Shown: positions 1 to 7,826 of the stretch, one piece after another
How positions within the stretch are numbered: the first letter of the stretch is position 1
Layout: every line of letters starts with the position of its first letter
From: JBPOFY01 sp049889815
GTDB lineage: Bacteria > Verrucomicrobiota > Verrucomicrobiia > Opitutales > Coraliomargaritaceae
Direction of reading: 5' to 3'
NCBI GenBank assembly: GCA_049889815.1
Contig: JBMHCR010000008.1
Location: 1-64,000, forward strand
DNA: 64,000 nucleotides
Notes under the pieces: model-generated
Database searches by the model: none
What the model saw: only the letters and a program-made list of their open reading frames with translations
Told to the model about the DNA's origin: nothing
Made by a program: the position numbers and the translations under genes

Positions 1-896
1 ATGTTCTGGCGCTCATTATTGCCGCCGATGTTGTAGGTCTCACCTACTCGACCTTGAGTGACAACGGTGTACAATGCTTCTGCGTGATCGGTGACATAGA
101 GCCAGTCGCGGATGTTCTCACCCTTGCCATAGACCGGGATCGGTTCACCTCGCAGGCATTTCAAAATCACCACCGGTATCAATTTTTCCGGAAACTGATA
201 CGGTCCATAATTGTTGGAGCAGTTGGTCACCAATACCGGCAGGCCGTAGGTGTCGCACCAGGCACGAGCCAAATGGTCAGAAGCCGCCTTTGATGCTGAA
301 TACGGGGAATGCGGGTCGTATGGCGTGGTTTCAGAAAAGCCCGGAGCATCTGTCGAAAGCGAACCATAGACCTCGTCCGTGGACACGTGTAGGAAGCGAA
401 AGCTTTGTTTAGTGGGGTGGTTGGGTGGCGTTTTGGTTGAGTGTTTGAGTGGATGGGTGGTCGAGCGGTGATCTTCATCTACATCCTGACTAAACGACTC
501 AACTGCGGCTTGCCCGCTACCACTCAACTCACTCGCGTCTGGAAGCTCATTCCAATAAGCGAGCGCGGCTTGCAGAAGATTAAACGTCCCGATCACATTC
601 GACTGGATGAATTCGCCAGGACCATCAATCGAGCGATCGACATGGCTCTCCGCCGCAAGGTGCATAATGTAGTCCGGCTGATGCGTATTGAATACCTCAA
701 TGACCGAAGTAAGATCGCATAGATCGACGTGTTCAAAACAGTAATTTGATTGGTCAGCGATGTCGGCAAGCGACTCCAAATTTCCAGCATAGGTAAGCTT
801 GTCCACATTAATCACGGACACCCCTTCTTTGCCAACGAGTAAGCGCACCAGATTTGATCCGATGAAGCCTGCGCCTCCGGTAACGAGTATTTTCAT
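1..896 (-). CDS. rmlB: dTDP-glucose 4,6-dehydratase, 3' end outside the window, with in-frame insertion
   Basis: This cytosolic extended SDR converts dTDP-glucose to dTDP-4-keto-6-deoxyglucose in dTDP-rhamnose synthesis. About 298 codons are visible, from the ATG at 896 to the window edge. The NAD motif GGAGFIGSN is at residues 7-15, STDEVYG at about 172-178, and the catalytic YSASK at 199-203. Compared with the E. coli enzyme as I recall it, about 42 extra residues (roughly 122-163) sit between the helix ending in YW and the strand leading to STDEVYG. The frame stays open through this insertion, and its DNA (about 408-533) is repeat-like. Whether the enzyme tolerates it is unknown. The ATG sits directly before the glycine-rich motif, as is normal for the family. 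Identity is very secure. Confidence 0.93.
   Translation of the reverse strand, partial: MKILVTGGAGFIGSNLVRLLVGKEGVSVINVDKLTYAGNLESLADIADQSNYCFEHVDLCDLTSVIEVFNTHQPDYIMHLAAESHVDRSIDGPGEFIQSNVIGTFNLLQAALAYWNELPDASELSGSGQAAVESFSQDVDEDHRSTTHPLKHSTKTPPNHPTKQSFRFLHVSTDEVYGSLSTDAPGFSETTPYDPHSPYSASKAASDHLARAWCDTYGLPVLVTNCSNNYGPYQFPEKLIPVVILKCLRGEPIPVYGKGENIRDWLYVTDHAEALYTVVTQGRVGETYNIGGNNERQN
408..533. repeat. Repeat-like in-frame insertion inside rmlB
   Basis: On the + strand the segment near 440-470 contains TTGAGTGG and GGTCGAGCGGTG. It aligns at roughly 20 of 25 positions with the 23-bp repeat that flanks the four-helix-bundle gene at 3559 and 4008. Near 490-537 the same motif appears in the opposite orientation (CCACTCAACTCACTC), so the insertion has the form of a degenerate inverted repeat. 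It adds about 42 low-complexity residues to RmlB without a stop codon. The mobile origin is inferred. Confidence 0.55.
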
Positions 897-1014
897 AACA
901 ATTTAATGATTATGGATGAATTTACAGATGTGATCGCTTTGTAGTTCGATAAGCACGCAGCCTTGGGCGGATCGATTCGGTAAGCGTCGAGATGATACAA
1001 AACCAAGGACTGCC

Positions 1015-1980
1015 TCATTCACTGACAATGTCATGCATTCTCAAGGCGCCCTTGAGCTTGCGATCTGCATCGACGACCGGCGCGAAATAGATTTTACGGC
1101 CGGATTGCTCCATTAAGTCTAACGCTTGTCCGAGGGCAAAATCGATTGGGATGCAAATAGGGTCTGTAGTCATCAGATCTCCAACAACTGCTTCCAAAAC
1201 AGTTTCCTTTAAAATACTACGGCGCAGGTCTCCATCAGTGAAAACGCCCACGACCTTCGCCCCCTCTGTAACAACAACTCCTCCCAAATTTGATCGATCC
1301 ATGACAGCCAATGCCTCTCGCAAGGACATTTCCGGCGCGATAGTAGGGAAATCTGCCCCCACAGGATGCATCGCGTCTTCGACCTTCAACAAGAGCCTTC
1401 TGCCTAAATCGCCGCCCGGATGATAGAGTGCGAAGTTCTCAGATTTAAACTCGCGCGACGTCATCAACGCGCTGGCAAGTGCATCACCCGTAACCAGGGC
1501 AACTGTCGAACTACTCATGGGAGCCAAGCCAAGTGGACAGCCCTCTTGGTCGACCTTGAGATTCAAGATCACATCACACTTAGATGCCAAGGGAGTGTTT
1601 GAGGAACCAAACATGCCAATTAGTTTCACGCCAATCGATTTTAGCGAAGGCAGCATTTGCACGAGCTCCGCGGTTTTTGCACTGTTTGAGAGCATAAGGA
1701 CCACATCATTCGGAGCCACCACACCCAAGTCGCCATGCAATGCGTCACCGGCATTGAGAAACACCGCCGAGGTTCCAGTACTCGCTAAGGTTGCCGCGAT
1801 CTTGTGGCCAATAATGCCGGACTTACCGATGCCAACGACCACGACTTTACCCTGACACTCTCTGATGAGCTCGACCGCACTTGAGAACGTAGGCGCTATT
1901 TGTTCTAGAACTTGCTTCAGGCCGGCACCTTCCACGTTGAAGATTCGCTCAGCTTCTTTGTAATCGTCAATTGAATTCAT
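1015..1980 (-). CDS. kdsD: Arabinose-5-phosphate isomerase (KdsD/KpsF family)
   Basis: The enzyme interconverts D-ribulose 5-phosphate and D-arabinose 5-phosphate, the first step toward KDO for lipopolysaccharide. The 321-residue protein has an N-terminal SIS sugar-isomerase domain (about 40-180, with VVVGIGKSG near the start) followed by two CBS domains (about 205-320). That is the standard KdsD layout and length. I take the ATG at 1980; a GTG one codon earlier is possible. It lies 18 bp downstream of the WecA-like gene on the same strand, so the two are probably co-transcribed. kdsA is in the same window at 9.7 kb but separate from this cluster. Very secure. Confidence 0.95.
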   Translation of the reverse strand: MNSIDDYKEAERIFNVEGAGLKQVLEQIAPTFSSAVELIRECQGKVVVVGIGKSGIIGHKIAATLASTGTSAVFLNAGDALHGDLGVVAPNDVVLMLSNSAKTAELVQMLPSLKSIGVKLIGMFGSSNTPLASKCDVILNLKVDQEGCPLGLAPMSSSTVALVTGDALASALMTSREFKSENFALYHPGGDLGRRLLLKVEDAMHPVGADFPTIAPEMSLREALAVMDRSNLGGVVVTEGAKVVGVFTDGDLRRSILKETVLEAVVGDLMTTDPICIPIDFALGQALDLMEQSGRKIYFAPVVDADRKLKGALRMHDIVSE

Positions 1981-1998
1981 CACTCAGAGTTGGGCGCC

Positions 1999-3510
1999 CT
2001 AATAAGTCGGGCGGTACAGGGATCTCGACTTTTGTGCGCTATAAATATCCGCATCTTTCGCTACAGCATCAAAGGTCAGAGGGCACTGATTCACCTCTTT
2101 CCATCGGACTCCCGCTCTTGCCCAAGCTTCTGTGGCTATATCACAAATTAATGCAAACTGGCGCTCAGAGAAGAATGCTTTCTCCCCATAGTAAACGAAT
2201 TGCGCTTGGGCAGCACCTTGAACGCTATGCTCTTGAAACCAAAGTAGCTCATCCTCCTCATATGCGGTGTTGGGAATATAAAATGATCGCTCTTTACCTG
2301 CTATCGTCGCTTCCATTCTGCAGATCCCCATTTTTTTTATAATAAACTGATAATCTGCCCAAAGGTTCTTTGCCGAGTCTGCACGATCTACTTCTGCAAT
2401 AAACCAGTCTTTTAAATATAAGGCATTACGGGTATCTTTGCGCCCCTGCAGTGAATCAGATAACAACATCTGCACGGAAGAGGCGGTAATCTTTTGTCCA
2501 CGAAGCGTTATCAGGATCACCACAAATGCAAAACCCAGCAAAATACCAAGATACCGCTCCTGTGAGGCAAATACCATCAGACCAGCAAAAATTGCGCAGA
2601 GCGTAATTCCATAGAGAACCAGAACCGTGCCTCGATGCGAAAGTCCGGCGCGTATCAAACGATGATGAATGTGGTTCCGATCCGGACGAAAAAGCGGTAA
2701 CCCACGAACTCCACGCCGAAAAATCGCAAAGGCTACATCTACAACTGGCAATGCCATTGCCAATATTGGTGCAATTAACGCGGCAACGACGGTGCCTTTT
2801 TCTGAGTTAATTAACGAAAGGGCTGCGATAACATATCCGATCAAATAGGCACCTGAATCCCCCATGTAGACTTTAGCGGGAGGGAAATTGTGAAAAAGAA
2901 ACCCCAGGATACTGCCTACCATACCAATTGCTAAGATGGTGGAAAATAAGATGCCTTTTTGCATGCCTAGGTAGGCAAGCATCAACATCAGCATCAGGCC
3001 AATACCTCCCGCAAGACCATCCAAGCCATCAATCAAGTTAATGAGGTTCATCATCGCAACGAACCAGAATACCGTAAGGCCCAAGCCCAAGACCCCTAAA
3101 TCCGGGACGTAGCCAATGATTGGCAGTGATAACGTTTCAATCGATAGGCCGCACTCGTGCGCCGCCACTGCAATCATTATCTGGGCCAGCAGTTTTACCT
3201 TTGCCCCGAGTGGAAAAAAATCATCTACAAAGCCGAGTAAAAACGCTGCAAATCCACCTCCAAATACCGCATAGTGAATGAGCGACTTATTGTCCGTTTC
3301 GTCCAGAAAGAGGAAACATAGAAGATAAATGATCGCAAAACCGGTAATAATGCCAACGCCACCAATTCGGGGGATGACCCCCGTATGTGTATGATGGTGC
3401 TGGGGCTCAGAGCTCCCTCCCTGCCCAAAGCCAATCCCAAGAAGGCAGTAAATGGTCAGCCACGAGCAGAAACAGCCTAGAAGAATAAAAAATAAAATCG
3501 GAAACAACAC
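1999..3510 (-). CDS. Undecaprenyl-phosphate sugar-1-phosphate transferase (WecA/MraY family)
   Basis: This polytopic inner-membrane protein of glycosyltransferase family 4 transfers a sugar-1-phosphate, probably GlcNAc-1-P, from a UDP-sugar to undecaprenyl phosphate to start O-antigen or other surface glycan synthesis. Visible family motifs are NLIDGLDGLAGG (the Mg-binding aspartates), VYMGDSGAYLIGY and the cytoplasmic PDRNHIHHRL. About ten hydrophobic segments fill residues 1-330. A soluble tail of about 150 residues follows; WecA has no such tail and I do not recognise it. The start appears to be GTG at 3510; no ATG is nearby. Its exact sugar cannot be read from sequence, so no symbol is given. 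Confidence 0.88.
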   Translation of the reverse strand: MLFPILFFILLGCFCSWLTIYCLLGIGFGQGGSSEPQHHHTHTGVIPRIGGVGIITGFAIIYLLCFLFLDETDNKSLIHYAVFGGGFAAFLLGFVDDFFPLGAKVKLLAQIMIAVAAHECGLSIETLSLPIIGYVPDLGVLGLGLTVFWFVAMMNLINLIDGLDGLAGGIGLMLMLMLAYLGMQKGILFSTILAIGMVGSILGFLFHNFPPAKVYMGDSGAYLIGYVIAALSLINSEKGTVVAALIAPILAMALPVVDVAFAIFRRGVRGLPLFRPDRNHIHHRLIRAGLSHRGTVLVLYGITLCAIFAGLMVFASQERYLGILLGFAFVVILITLRGQKITASSVQMLLSDSLQGRKDTRNALYLKDWFIAEVDRADSAKNLWADYQFIIKKMGICRMEATIAGKERSFYIPNTAYEEDELLWFQEHSVQGAAQAQFVYYGEKAFFSERQFALICDIATEAWARAGVRWKEVNQCPLTFDAVAKDADIYSAQKSRSLYRPTY

Positions 3511-3558
3511 AGCGTGTTGAGGTTAAGCGGTTGCGACATCGTCGCAGTTGAGAAGTTG

Positions 3559-3581
3559 AGTGGTTTGTTGGTCGAGTGGTT
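3559..3581 (+). repeat. Left arm of a 23-bp perfect inverted repeat
   Basis: The arm begins AGTGGTTTGTTGG and ends CGAGTGGTT. Its exact reverse complement is at 4008-4030, so the pair brackets the four-helix-bundle gene at 3617-3985. A related, diverged copy lies inside rmlB near 446-470. Confidence 0.85.
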
Positions 3582-3616
3582 GAACTAGAGTATACTAGGT
3601 TCTATGACTCTTTTGT

Positions 3617-3985
3617 TCATCTGGCGACATATGAGCGATCGCCATTCAAAAGTCGAAGGAAATGATCCGCCTTATCTCGAACTTGGTTCAAGTCTGCTTC
3701 GGAAATATACTTTCCATCAAACGCTTCTATAAGGCGATCCAATAACTCATGAGCCGAACCCCTGCTATTAATTAGGAACTTAGCTTCGTCCATGTAATGA
3801 TAGCGACCATTGCCTTCAGCTATATTTATGGTAATTGAACGCATCGCGCGCTTGAGTTGAGCGTTTAGACTATACTTTTCCTCAGCAGGAAATTTTGGCA
3901 AGATATCTCTCCTGATTAACTCCTTCAGTAATCGACCAGCTTTCCAACATTCTAAATCTTCAAAACTCGACTTTCTTTCCGTCAA
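3617..3985 (-). CDS. Four-helix-bundle protein (S23/IVS-encoded family, TIGR02436-like)
   Basis: The 122-residue protein matches the family first found as ORFs in 23S rRNA intervening sequences and now known as a compact four-helix bundle of unclear function. The near-invariant core SITINIAEGNGR is at about residues 51-62, the N-terminus has FEDLECWKAGRLL, and the C-terminal half is helical. The apparent start is TTG at 3985. The DNA is visibly more AT-rich than its neighbours. The gene stands alone between two perfect 23-bp inverted repeats (3559-3581 and 4008-4030), which suggests the unit arrived as a cassette. The family name is secure, the function is not. Confidence 0.85.
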   Translation of the reverse strand: MTERKSSFEDLECWKAGRLLKELIRRDILPKFPAEEKYSLNAQLKRAMRSITINIAEGNGRYHYMDEAKFLINSRGSAHELLDRLIEAFDGKYISEADLNQVRDKADHFLRLLNGDRSYVAR

Positions 3986-4007
3986 AACAATGGTCCCCTA
4001 ACCATTA

Positions 4008-4030
4008 AACCACTCGACCAACAAACCACT
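4008..4030 (-). repeat. Right arm of a 23-bp perfect inverted repeat
   Basis: This is the exact reverse complement of 3559-3581. The two arms are 426 bp apart and enclose only the four-helix-bundle gene. Confidence 0.85.
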
Positions 4031-4161
4031 TAACAATCTACTTACTCTATCCACGCTACCGCCATTGGTCGTTCGAGATTATCCGAGACCTTCATCCATC
4101 GGACAACCCCGATGCTAGCAAACCGTTCATTGCTAAATTTGATAGACTGTTTCCGGCGTAG
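4031..4161 (+). pseudogene. Possible 3' remnant of a + strand gene
   Basis: Directly after the right repeat arm, one + strand frame stays open to a TAG at 4159-4161. It reads like an ordinary protein C-terminus (it contains YPRYRHWSFEIIRDLHPS and KPFIAKFDRLFP). There is no start codon and no upstream part. One reading is a gene cut off by insertion of the repeat-flanked cassette; another is chance. I do not recognise the family. Confidence 0.25.
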
Positions 4162-4166
4162 CCGGA
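4152..4166. other. Short perfect hairpin past the GbsR-like gene
   Basis: TCCGGC and GCCGGA pair around a GTA loop, just 3' of the regulator gene that ends at 4177 on the minus strand. There is no run of T, so a role in termination is only possible. Confidence 0.35.
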
Positions 4167-4176
4167 GGGTTTATGT

Positions 4177-4734
4177 TTAGATTATGACATCTCCTTTGTT
4201 GGAATTGTCTTCGAAAAATTGAGCGCCGCTCATCGCAGCCATGGCAATCGGCAATAATCGCTGAACTCGTTTCTGCCATGAGCTCAGCGTGTTCAATCGT
4301 TGCAATGCGTGCTCGCGGAGCGCCTCATTAGGCTCCTCACCAATCATACTTTTCACCGCATCGATGCGACTTTGTCCCGACTCCAAGTGCGGACTGAACT
4401 GATCACGAACGAAGCCCTTCGCCAAGCGCTTCATTGAGAGCTCTGGGACATAGTGATCTTTGCGGTTCCCTGCGACGTACTGGAGTTTCACCGCCCCGAG
4501 TTGCCTCAGGAGCTTCAAGCCCTGACTGACCGATCCTCGACTGATGCCCAGACGACTTCCTAGGTCATCGAATGTGAGCGGGCGATCCGAACAAAACAGA
4601 AGGCCGTAAATCTCACCAATGGACTTGGGCAACCCGATCAAGCTAGCAGCCCGCACGAAGATTTCGATCATCGTAGTCTCCCAAGGAGCCAATGTCGGCG
4701 CGTCTTGGCTGGTTGATTGCGAAACGGTTTCCAT
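4177..4734 (-). CDS. GbsR/MarR-type winged-helix transcriptional regulator
   Basis: The 185-residue protein resembles the GbsR branch of the MarR superfamily, which often controls compatible-solute or transport genes. A winged helix fills roughly residues 35-100 (LPKSIGEIYGLLFCSDRP, then LGISRGSVSQGLKLLRQLGAV). The C-terminal half looks like a helical dimerisation region. I prefer the ATG at 4734 to a TTG at 4773. The longer reading would start inside a perfect 13-bp inverted repeat (4760-4793) that is better explained as an operator. The gene looks monocistronic and probably autoregulated. No ligand can be assigned. Confidence 0.82.
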   Translation of the reverse strand: METVSQSTSQDAPTLAPWETTMIEIFVRAASLIGLPKSIGEIYGLLFCSDRPLTFDDLGSRLGISRGSVSQGLKLLRQLGAVKLQYVAGNRKDHYVPELSMKRLAKGFVRDQFSPHLESGQSRIDAVKSMIGEEPNEALREHALQRLNTLSSWQKRVQRLLPIAMAAMSGAQFFEDNSNKGDVII

Positions 4735-4759
4735 GTAACTGGGAATGACAGCCCATTTG

Positions 4760-4793
4760 TTTACTTTGTTCAAGATTTTTTGAACAAAGTAAA
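4760..4793. promoter_or_regulatory. Perfect 13-bp inverted repeat, candidate operator
   Basis: TTTACTTTGTTCA and its exact reverse complement TGAACAAAGTAAA are separated by 8 bp. The element is 25 bp upstream of the regulator's ATG at 4734 and downstream of the Smr gene end at 4812. Its position and symmetry fit autoregulation by the dimeric winged-helix protein. It has no T-run typical of a terminator for the Smr gene, though a hairpin role is possible. Confidence 0.55.
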
Positions 4794-4811
4794 TTAATAC
4801 GTAACCCTCTA

Positions 4812-5105
4812 TTAATCAGTATGTAACCAAACAATCGTAGCGCCCCAGCCTCCTTCGTTCTGATCTGCGAGCTGAAATTTGGTGACTCGTGTGTCTTTTC
4901 TGAGGATTGTGTGCACCGTTTCACGAAGTGTTCCGATGCCCTTGCCATGGATGATTCGCAACCGATGGATTTCCTTTTCAAGGCAAAGTTCGATGTAGTC
5001 TGGAACTAAATCGCCCACCTCGTTTGGCCTAAAGGTATGCAAATCAAGCTCTCCGTTCACTTCGAACTCTATAGACTCCATCGGGTCGAACTCATCCTGG
5101 CTCAT
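4812..5105 (-). CDS. Small Smr-domain protein
   Basis: The 97-residue protein is essentially one Smr (MutS2 C-terminal-like) domain. The ELDLH motif is at about residues 18-22 and the loop IIHGKGIGTLR at about 50-60, both hallmarks of the fold. Stand-alone Smr proteins are linked to nucleic-acid nicking, for example mRNA cleavage in ribosome rescue, but small versions are poorly understood. The ATG at 5105 avoids the 47-bp overlap with pdxH that the longest frame (from 5162) would imply. It follows pdxH after 10 bp and is probably in the same transcript. Confidence 0.85.
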   Translation of the reverse strand: MSQDEFDPMESIEFEVNGELDLHTFRPNEVGDLVPDYIELCLEKEIHRLRIIHGKGIGTLRETVHTILRKDTRVTKFQLADQNEGGWGATIVWLHTD

Positions 5106-5115
5106 ACCCAAACAA

Positions 5116-5757
5116 CTAGGGAGCCAACCGCGAAGGAGCTGCCCACGAAGCAGAATCCTCAAGCTTGTAGATAAAACGATCGTGTAAACGGCTCGGACGC
5201 CCCTGCCAGAATTCGAAACTATTCGGTACGATACGATAGCCGCCCCAATTGTCGGGCAAAGGCACCCTGCCCTCAGTGAATTTACGCTTCATCTGCTCCA
5301 TTTTAGCCTCCAGAACTTGTCGAGAGGAAATGACTTTACTTTGTGGCGATGTCCACGCCCCTAACTGACTGGCGAACGGGCGACTCAGAAAATATTTTAG
5401 CGAAGCCGCCTTCGAAATCCGTTCCACTCGCCCCACTACATTCACTTGACGTTGAAGCGGCAACCACAAGAAATTCGCGGCCGCGCGCGGATTCCCCTCC
5501 AATTCCTCCGCCTTACGGCTTTCATAATTGGTAAAAAAAGTCAGCCCCTTCTCAGAAAAATCCTTTAACAAAACGATGCGTGTAGACGGCTGACCTTCGG
5601 AATCCGCTGTCGCCAAACACATGGCATTGGGCTCTTCGATCTTGGCATTCAACGCCTCCTGGAACCACTTCTCAAATTGCTCAAACGGAGACTCGAGCAG
5701 ATCGTCTTCACTGAAACTGCCCTTGGTGTAGCTTTGCCTGAGATCGGCTAGATTCAT
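5116..5757 (-). CDS. pdxH: Pyridoxamine 5'-phosphate oxidase
   Basis: This FMN enzyme oxidises pyridoxine or pyridoxamine 5'-phosphate to pyridoxal 5'-phosphate in the cytosol. The chosen ATG at 5757 gives MNLADLRQSY and 213 residues, matching the usual family N-terminus and length. The longer frame from 5850 adds 31 atypical residues. FMN-binding signatures such as STRIVLLKDF, the central SRPFASQLGAW and the terminal EFWQGRPSRLHDR are all present. The Smr gene follows on the same strand. Confidence 0.95.
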   Translation of the reverse strand: MNLADLRQSYTKGSFSEDDLLESPFEQFEKWFQEALNAKIEEPNAMCLATADSEGQPSTRIVLLKDFSEKGLTFFTNYESRKAEELEGNPRAAANFLWLPLQRQVNVVGRVERISKAASLKYFLSRPFASQLGAWTSPQSKVISSRQVLEAKMEQMKRKFTEGRVPLPDNWGGYRIVPNSFEFWQGRPSRLHDRFIYKLEDSASWAAPSRLAP

Positions 5758-5945
5758 TTTTTGAAAAACGCTGACATACTGAAATAGTTTATGGTTATCT
5801 TCTTCTAAGCTTGCTGACAATGGTAATGAAAATCGCAATCGACTCGCCACATTTTGCGTGAATCTCGTAGTTCCGAAGTAATTCGCATAAAGTGCAATTT
5901 CAGCGTTTCAAAATTTCAGTTTTCAGCATTTCGCGGCTCCGCCGC

Positions 5946-6872
5946 CTACTGTTCCGCGAGCCAGCGCTCAGCCTCGATAGCTGCCTGACAGCCCATGCCT
6001 GCCGCAGTGATCGCTTGACGATACACATGGTCGACACAGTCGCCAGCAGCGTAGAAGCCCTCATGCTTGGTCTTCACCTGACTACCCGCCTCTGGGACAA
6101 TATATCCATCGGAGTCGCGCTCTAGAAGGCCTTCAACAAAATCGGTATTTGGAATGTGGCCGATTGCAATAAAGGCTCCCTTGCACGGGATTTCACGCTC
6201 TTTGCCCGAAACTGTATCCTTCACTTTTATCGCTCGAGTAAAACCTTGATCATCGGCAAGGATCTCGACCGGGGCTGAATTCCAAGCCATCTCGATCTTT
6301 TCGTGGGAGGTCGCACGATCTGCCATGATTTGCGAGGCACGTAGCTCATCACGACGGTGGATGAGTGTGACCTTTGAGCAGAAGCGCGTTAAAAACAGGG
6401 CCTCTTCGGCAGCGGAGTCACCACCACCTACGACTACAACTTCCATATCACGATAGAACGCACCATCACAGGTCGCACAAGTAGTGACGCCCTTGCCGCC
6501 AAACATTTCCTTCTCGCCAGGAATACCAAGTAGGCGCGGGCGAGCACCAGTCGCCACAATCACGGACTTCGCTTCAAACACCTTATCGCCCGCATGGAGC
6601 TTCTTCACGTCGCCGTCGATTTCGACCTTGTCGATCTTAGCATGCTCGTAACGAGCCCCGAAACGTGCTGCCTGCTTGCGCAGATTCTCCATCATGGCAA
6701 ACCCATCGATACCTTCCGGAAAGCCTGGGAAATTCTCCACCTCAGAGGTAGTTGTGAGCTGCCCACCCGGTTGTGTGCCCTCCAATACCAAAGGGTTCAA
6801 TTGTGCGCGACCTGTGTAAATGGCTGCGGTAAGCCCTGCGCAGCCGGTTCCGAGAATAATGACGTCTTCCAT
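5946..6872 (-). CDS. trxB: Thioredoxin reductase (NADPH)
   Basis: The 308-residue flavoprotein transfers electrons from NADPH to thioredoxin. The FAD motif GTGCAGLTAAIY is at the N-terminus, the redox CATC (in CATCDGAFYR) at about 135-138, and the NADPH motif GGGDSAAEEA follows. The C-terminal FAD signature YAAGDCVDHVYRQ is also present. I chose the ATG at 6872 because it starts just before the FAD motif; the longer frame from 7013 adds 47 residues not typical of the family. The start lies near the divergent tatD gene at 7019. Confidence 0.97.
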   Translation of the reverse strand: MEDVIILGTGCAGLTAAIYTGRAQLNPLVLEGTQPGGQLTTTSEVENFPGFPEGIDGFAMMENLRKQAARFGARYEHAKIDKVEIDGDVKKLHAGDKVFEAKSVIVATGARPRLLGIPGEKEMFGGKGVTTCATCDGAFYRDMEVVVVGGGDSAAEEALFLTRFCSKVTLIHRRDELRASQIMADRATSHEKIEMAWNSAPVEILADDQGFTRAIKVKDTVSGKEREIPCKGAFIAIGHIPNTDFVEGLLERDSDGYIVPEAGSQVKTKHEGFYAAGDCVDHVYRQAITAAGMGCQAAIEAERWLAEQ

Positions 6873-7018
6873 AAATAAAGGGTGGGTGTAGAAAATTACT
6901 GAAAGATTTGAGAAGATGAAGGGGGTTTTTTTATTCTCAAGAAATTTCGCAAACTTCCAACCGCTAGCCGAAATCCAGTCTTGTGCTAGCGGTATCGGAG
7001 AACAACTCTGCACGTTAA

Positions 7019-7825
7019 ATGAATTGGATCGACAGTCACTGCCATCTGAAGGGCTTTAAAGATAAAGGCGAGCTGGACGCGGTGCTCGCGAGAGCTGATG
7101 ACGCGGGGGTTGATCAGTTTGTCACCGTTGGCACCTCGCCGAAAGACTGGGTTCCCTACCGCGAGCTGTCTGCCGCCAAGCCCGGCAAAATCTTCTACAC
7201 AGTCGGACTCCACCCGTGTTATGTGGATGCCAAGTGGGAAGAAGATGTCGCAAACATATCCACTTTCTTCATCCCTCCAAATACTCCGGTCGCACTCGGC
7301 GAGATTGGGCTCGACTACTTCCATTTACCCAAAGACCCCGTCGAAGCAGGTGAATTGATGATCCATCAGGAAGAGGCCTTTCGCCAGCAACTCATGCTCG
7401 CAGAGGAACTCGATTGCCCTGTCATCATACACAGCCGCAATGCCTTTGAGGACACTTTTAGGATGATCGATGGATCGAATGTAGACTGGCAGCGGATCGT
7501 TTTTCACTGCTTCAGCTACGGCGAAAAAGAAATCCGCAAGATCAACGAACGCGGCGGGCGTGGATCCTTCACCGGGATCGTTACTTATAAAAACGCGCCG
7601 GAAATTCGCGCTGCTGTGCGAGCACAAGGAGTCGATAAGCTCATGCTCGAGACTGACTGCCCATACCTCACACCGGAGCCACATCGCGGCAAACCGAACG
7701 AACCTGCCTACGTCGTGAACATCGCTGAACGCTGTGCCGAGGCGCTTGCTATCCCCCTGGAAGAACTTTCCGAACGAGTGACTGCTACGACTCGAATATT
7801 TTTCAACCTAGACACTGTTTGCTAA
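7019..7825 (+). CDS. TatD-family metal-dependent hydrolase/DNase
   Basis: This 268-residue TIM-barrel hydrolase belongs to the TatD family, whose members act as 3'-5' exonucleases on DNA or RNA. Metal-binding motifs are DSHCHL near the N-terminus, ALGEIGLDY in the middle, PVIIHSRNA, the HCF strand, and the ETDCPYLTPEP signature near residue 220. It is divergent from trxB and is followed after 1 bp by a repeat protein on the same strand. Paralogues such as TatD, YcfH and YjjV cannot be separated here, so no symbol is given. Confidence 0.93.
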   Translation: MNWIDSHCHLKGFKDKGELDAVLARADDAGVDQFVTVGTSPKDWVPYRELSAAKPGKIFYTVGLHPCYVDAKWEEDVANISTFFIPPNTPVALGEIGLDYFHLPKDPVEAGELMIHQEEAFRQQLMLAEELDCPVIIHSRNAFEDTFRMIDGSNVDWQRIVFHCFSYGEKEIRKINERGGRGSFTGIVTYKNAPEIRAAVRAQGVDKLMLETDCPYLTPEPHRGKPNEPAYVVNIAERCAEALAIPLEELSERVTATTRIFFNLDTVC

Positions 7826-7826
7826 G

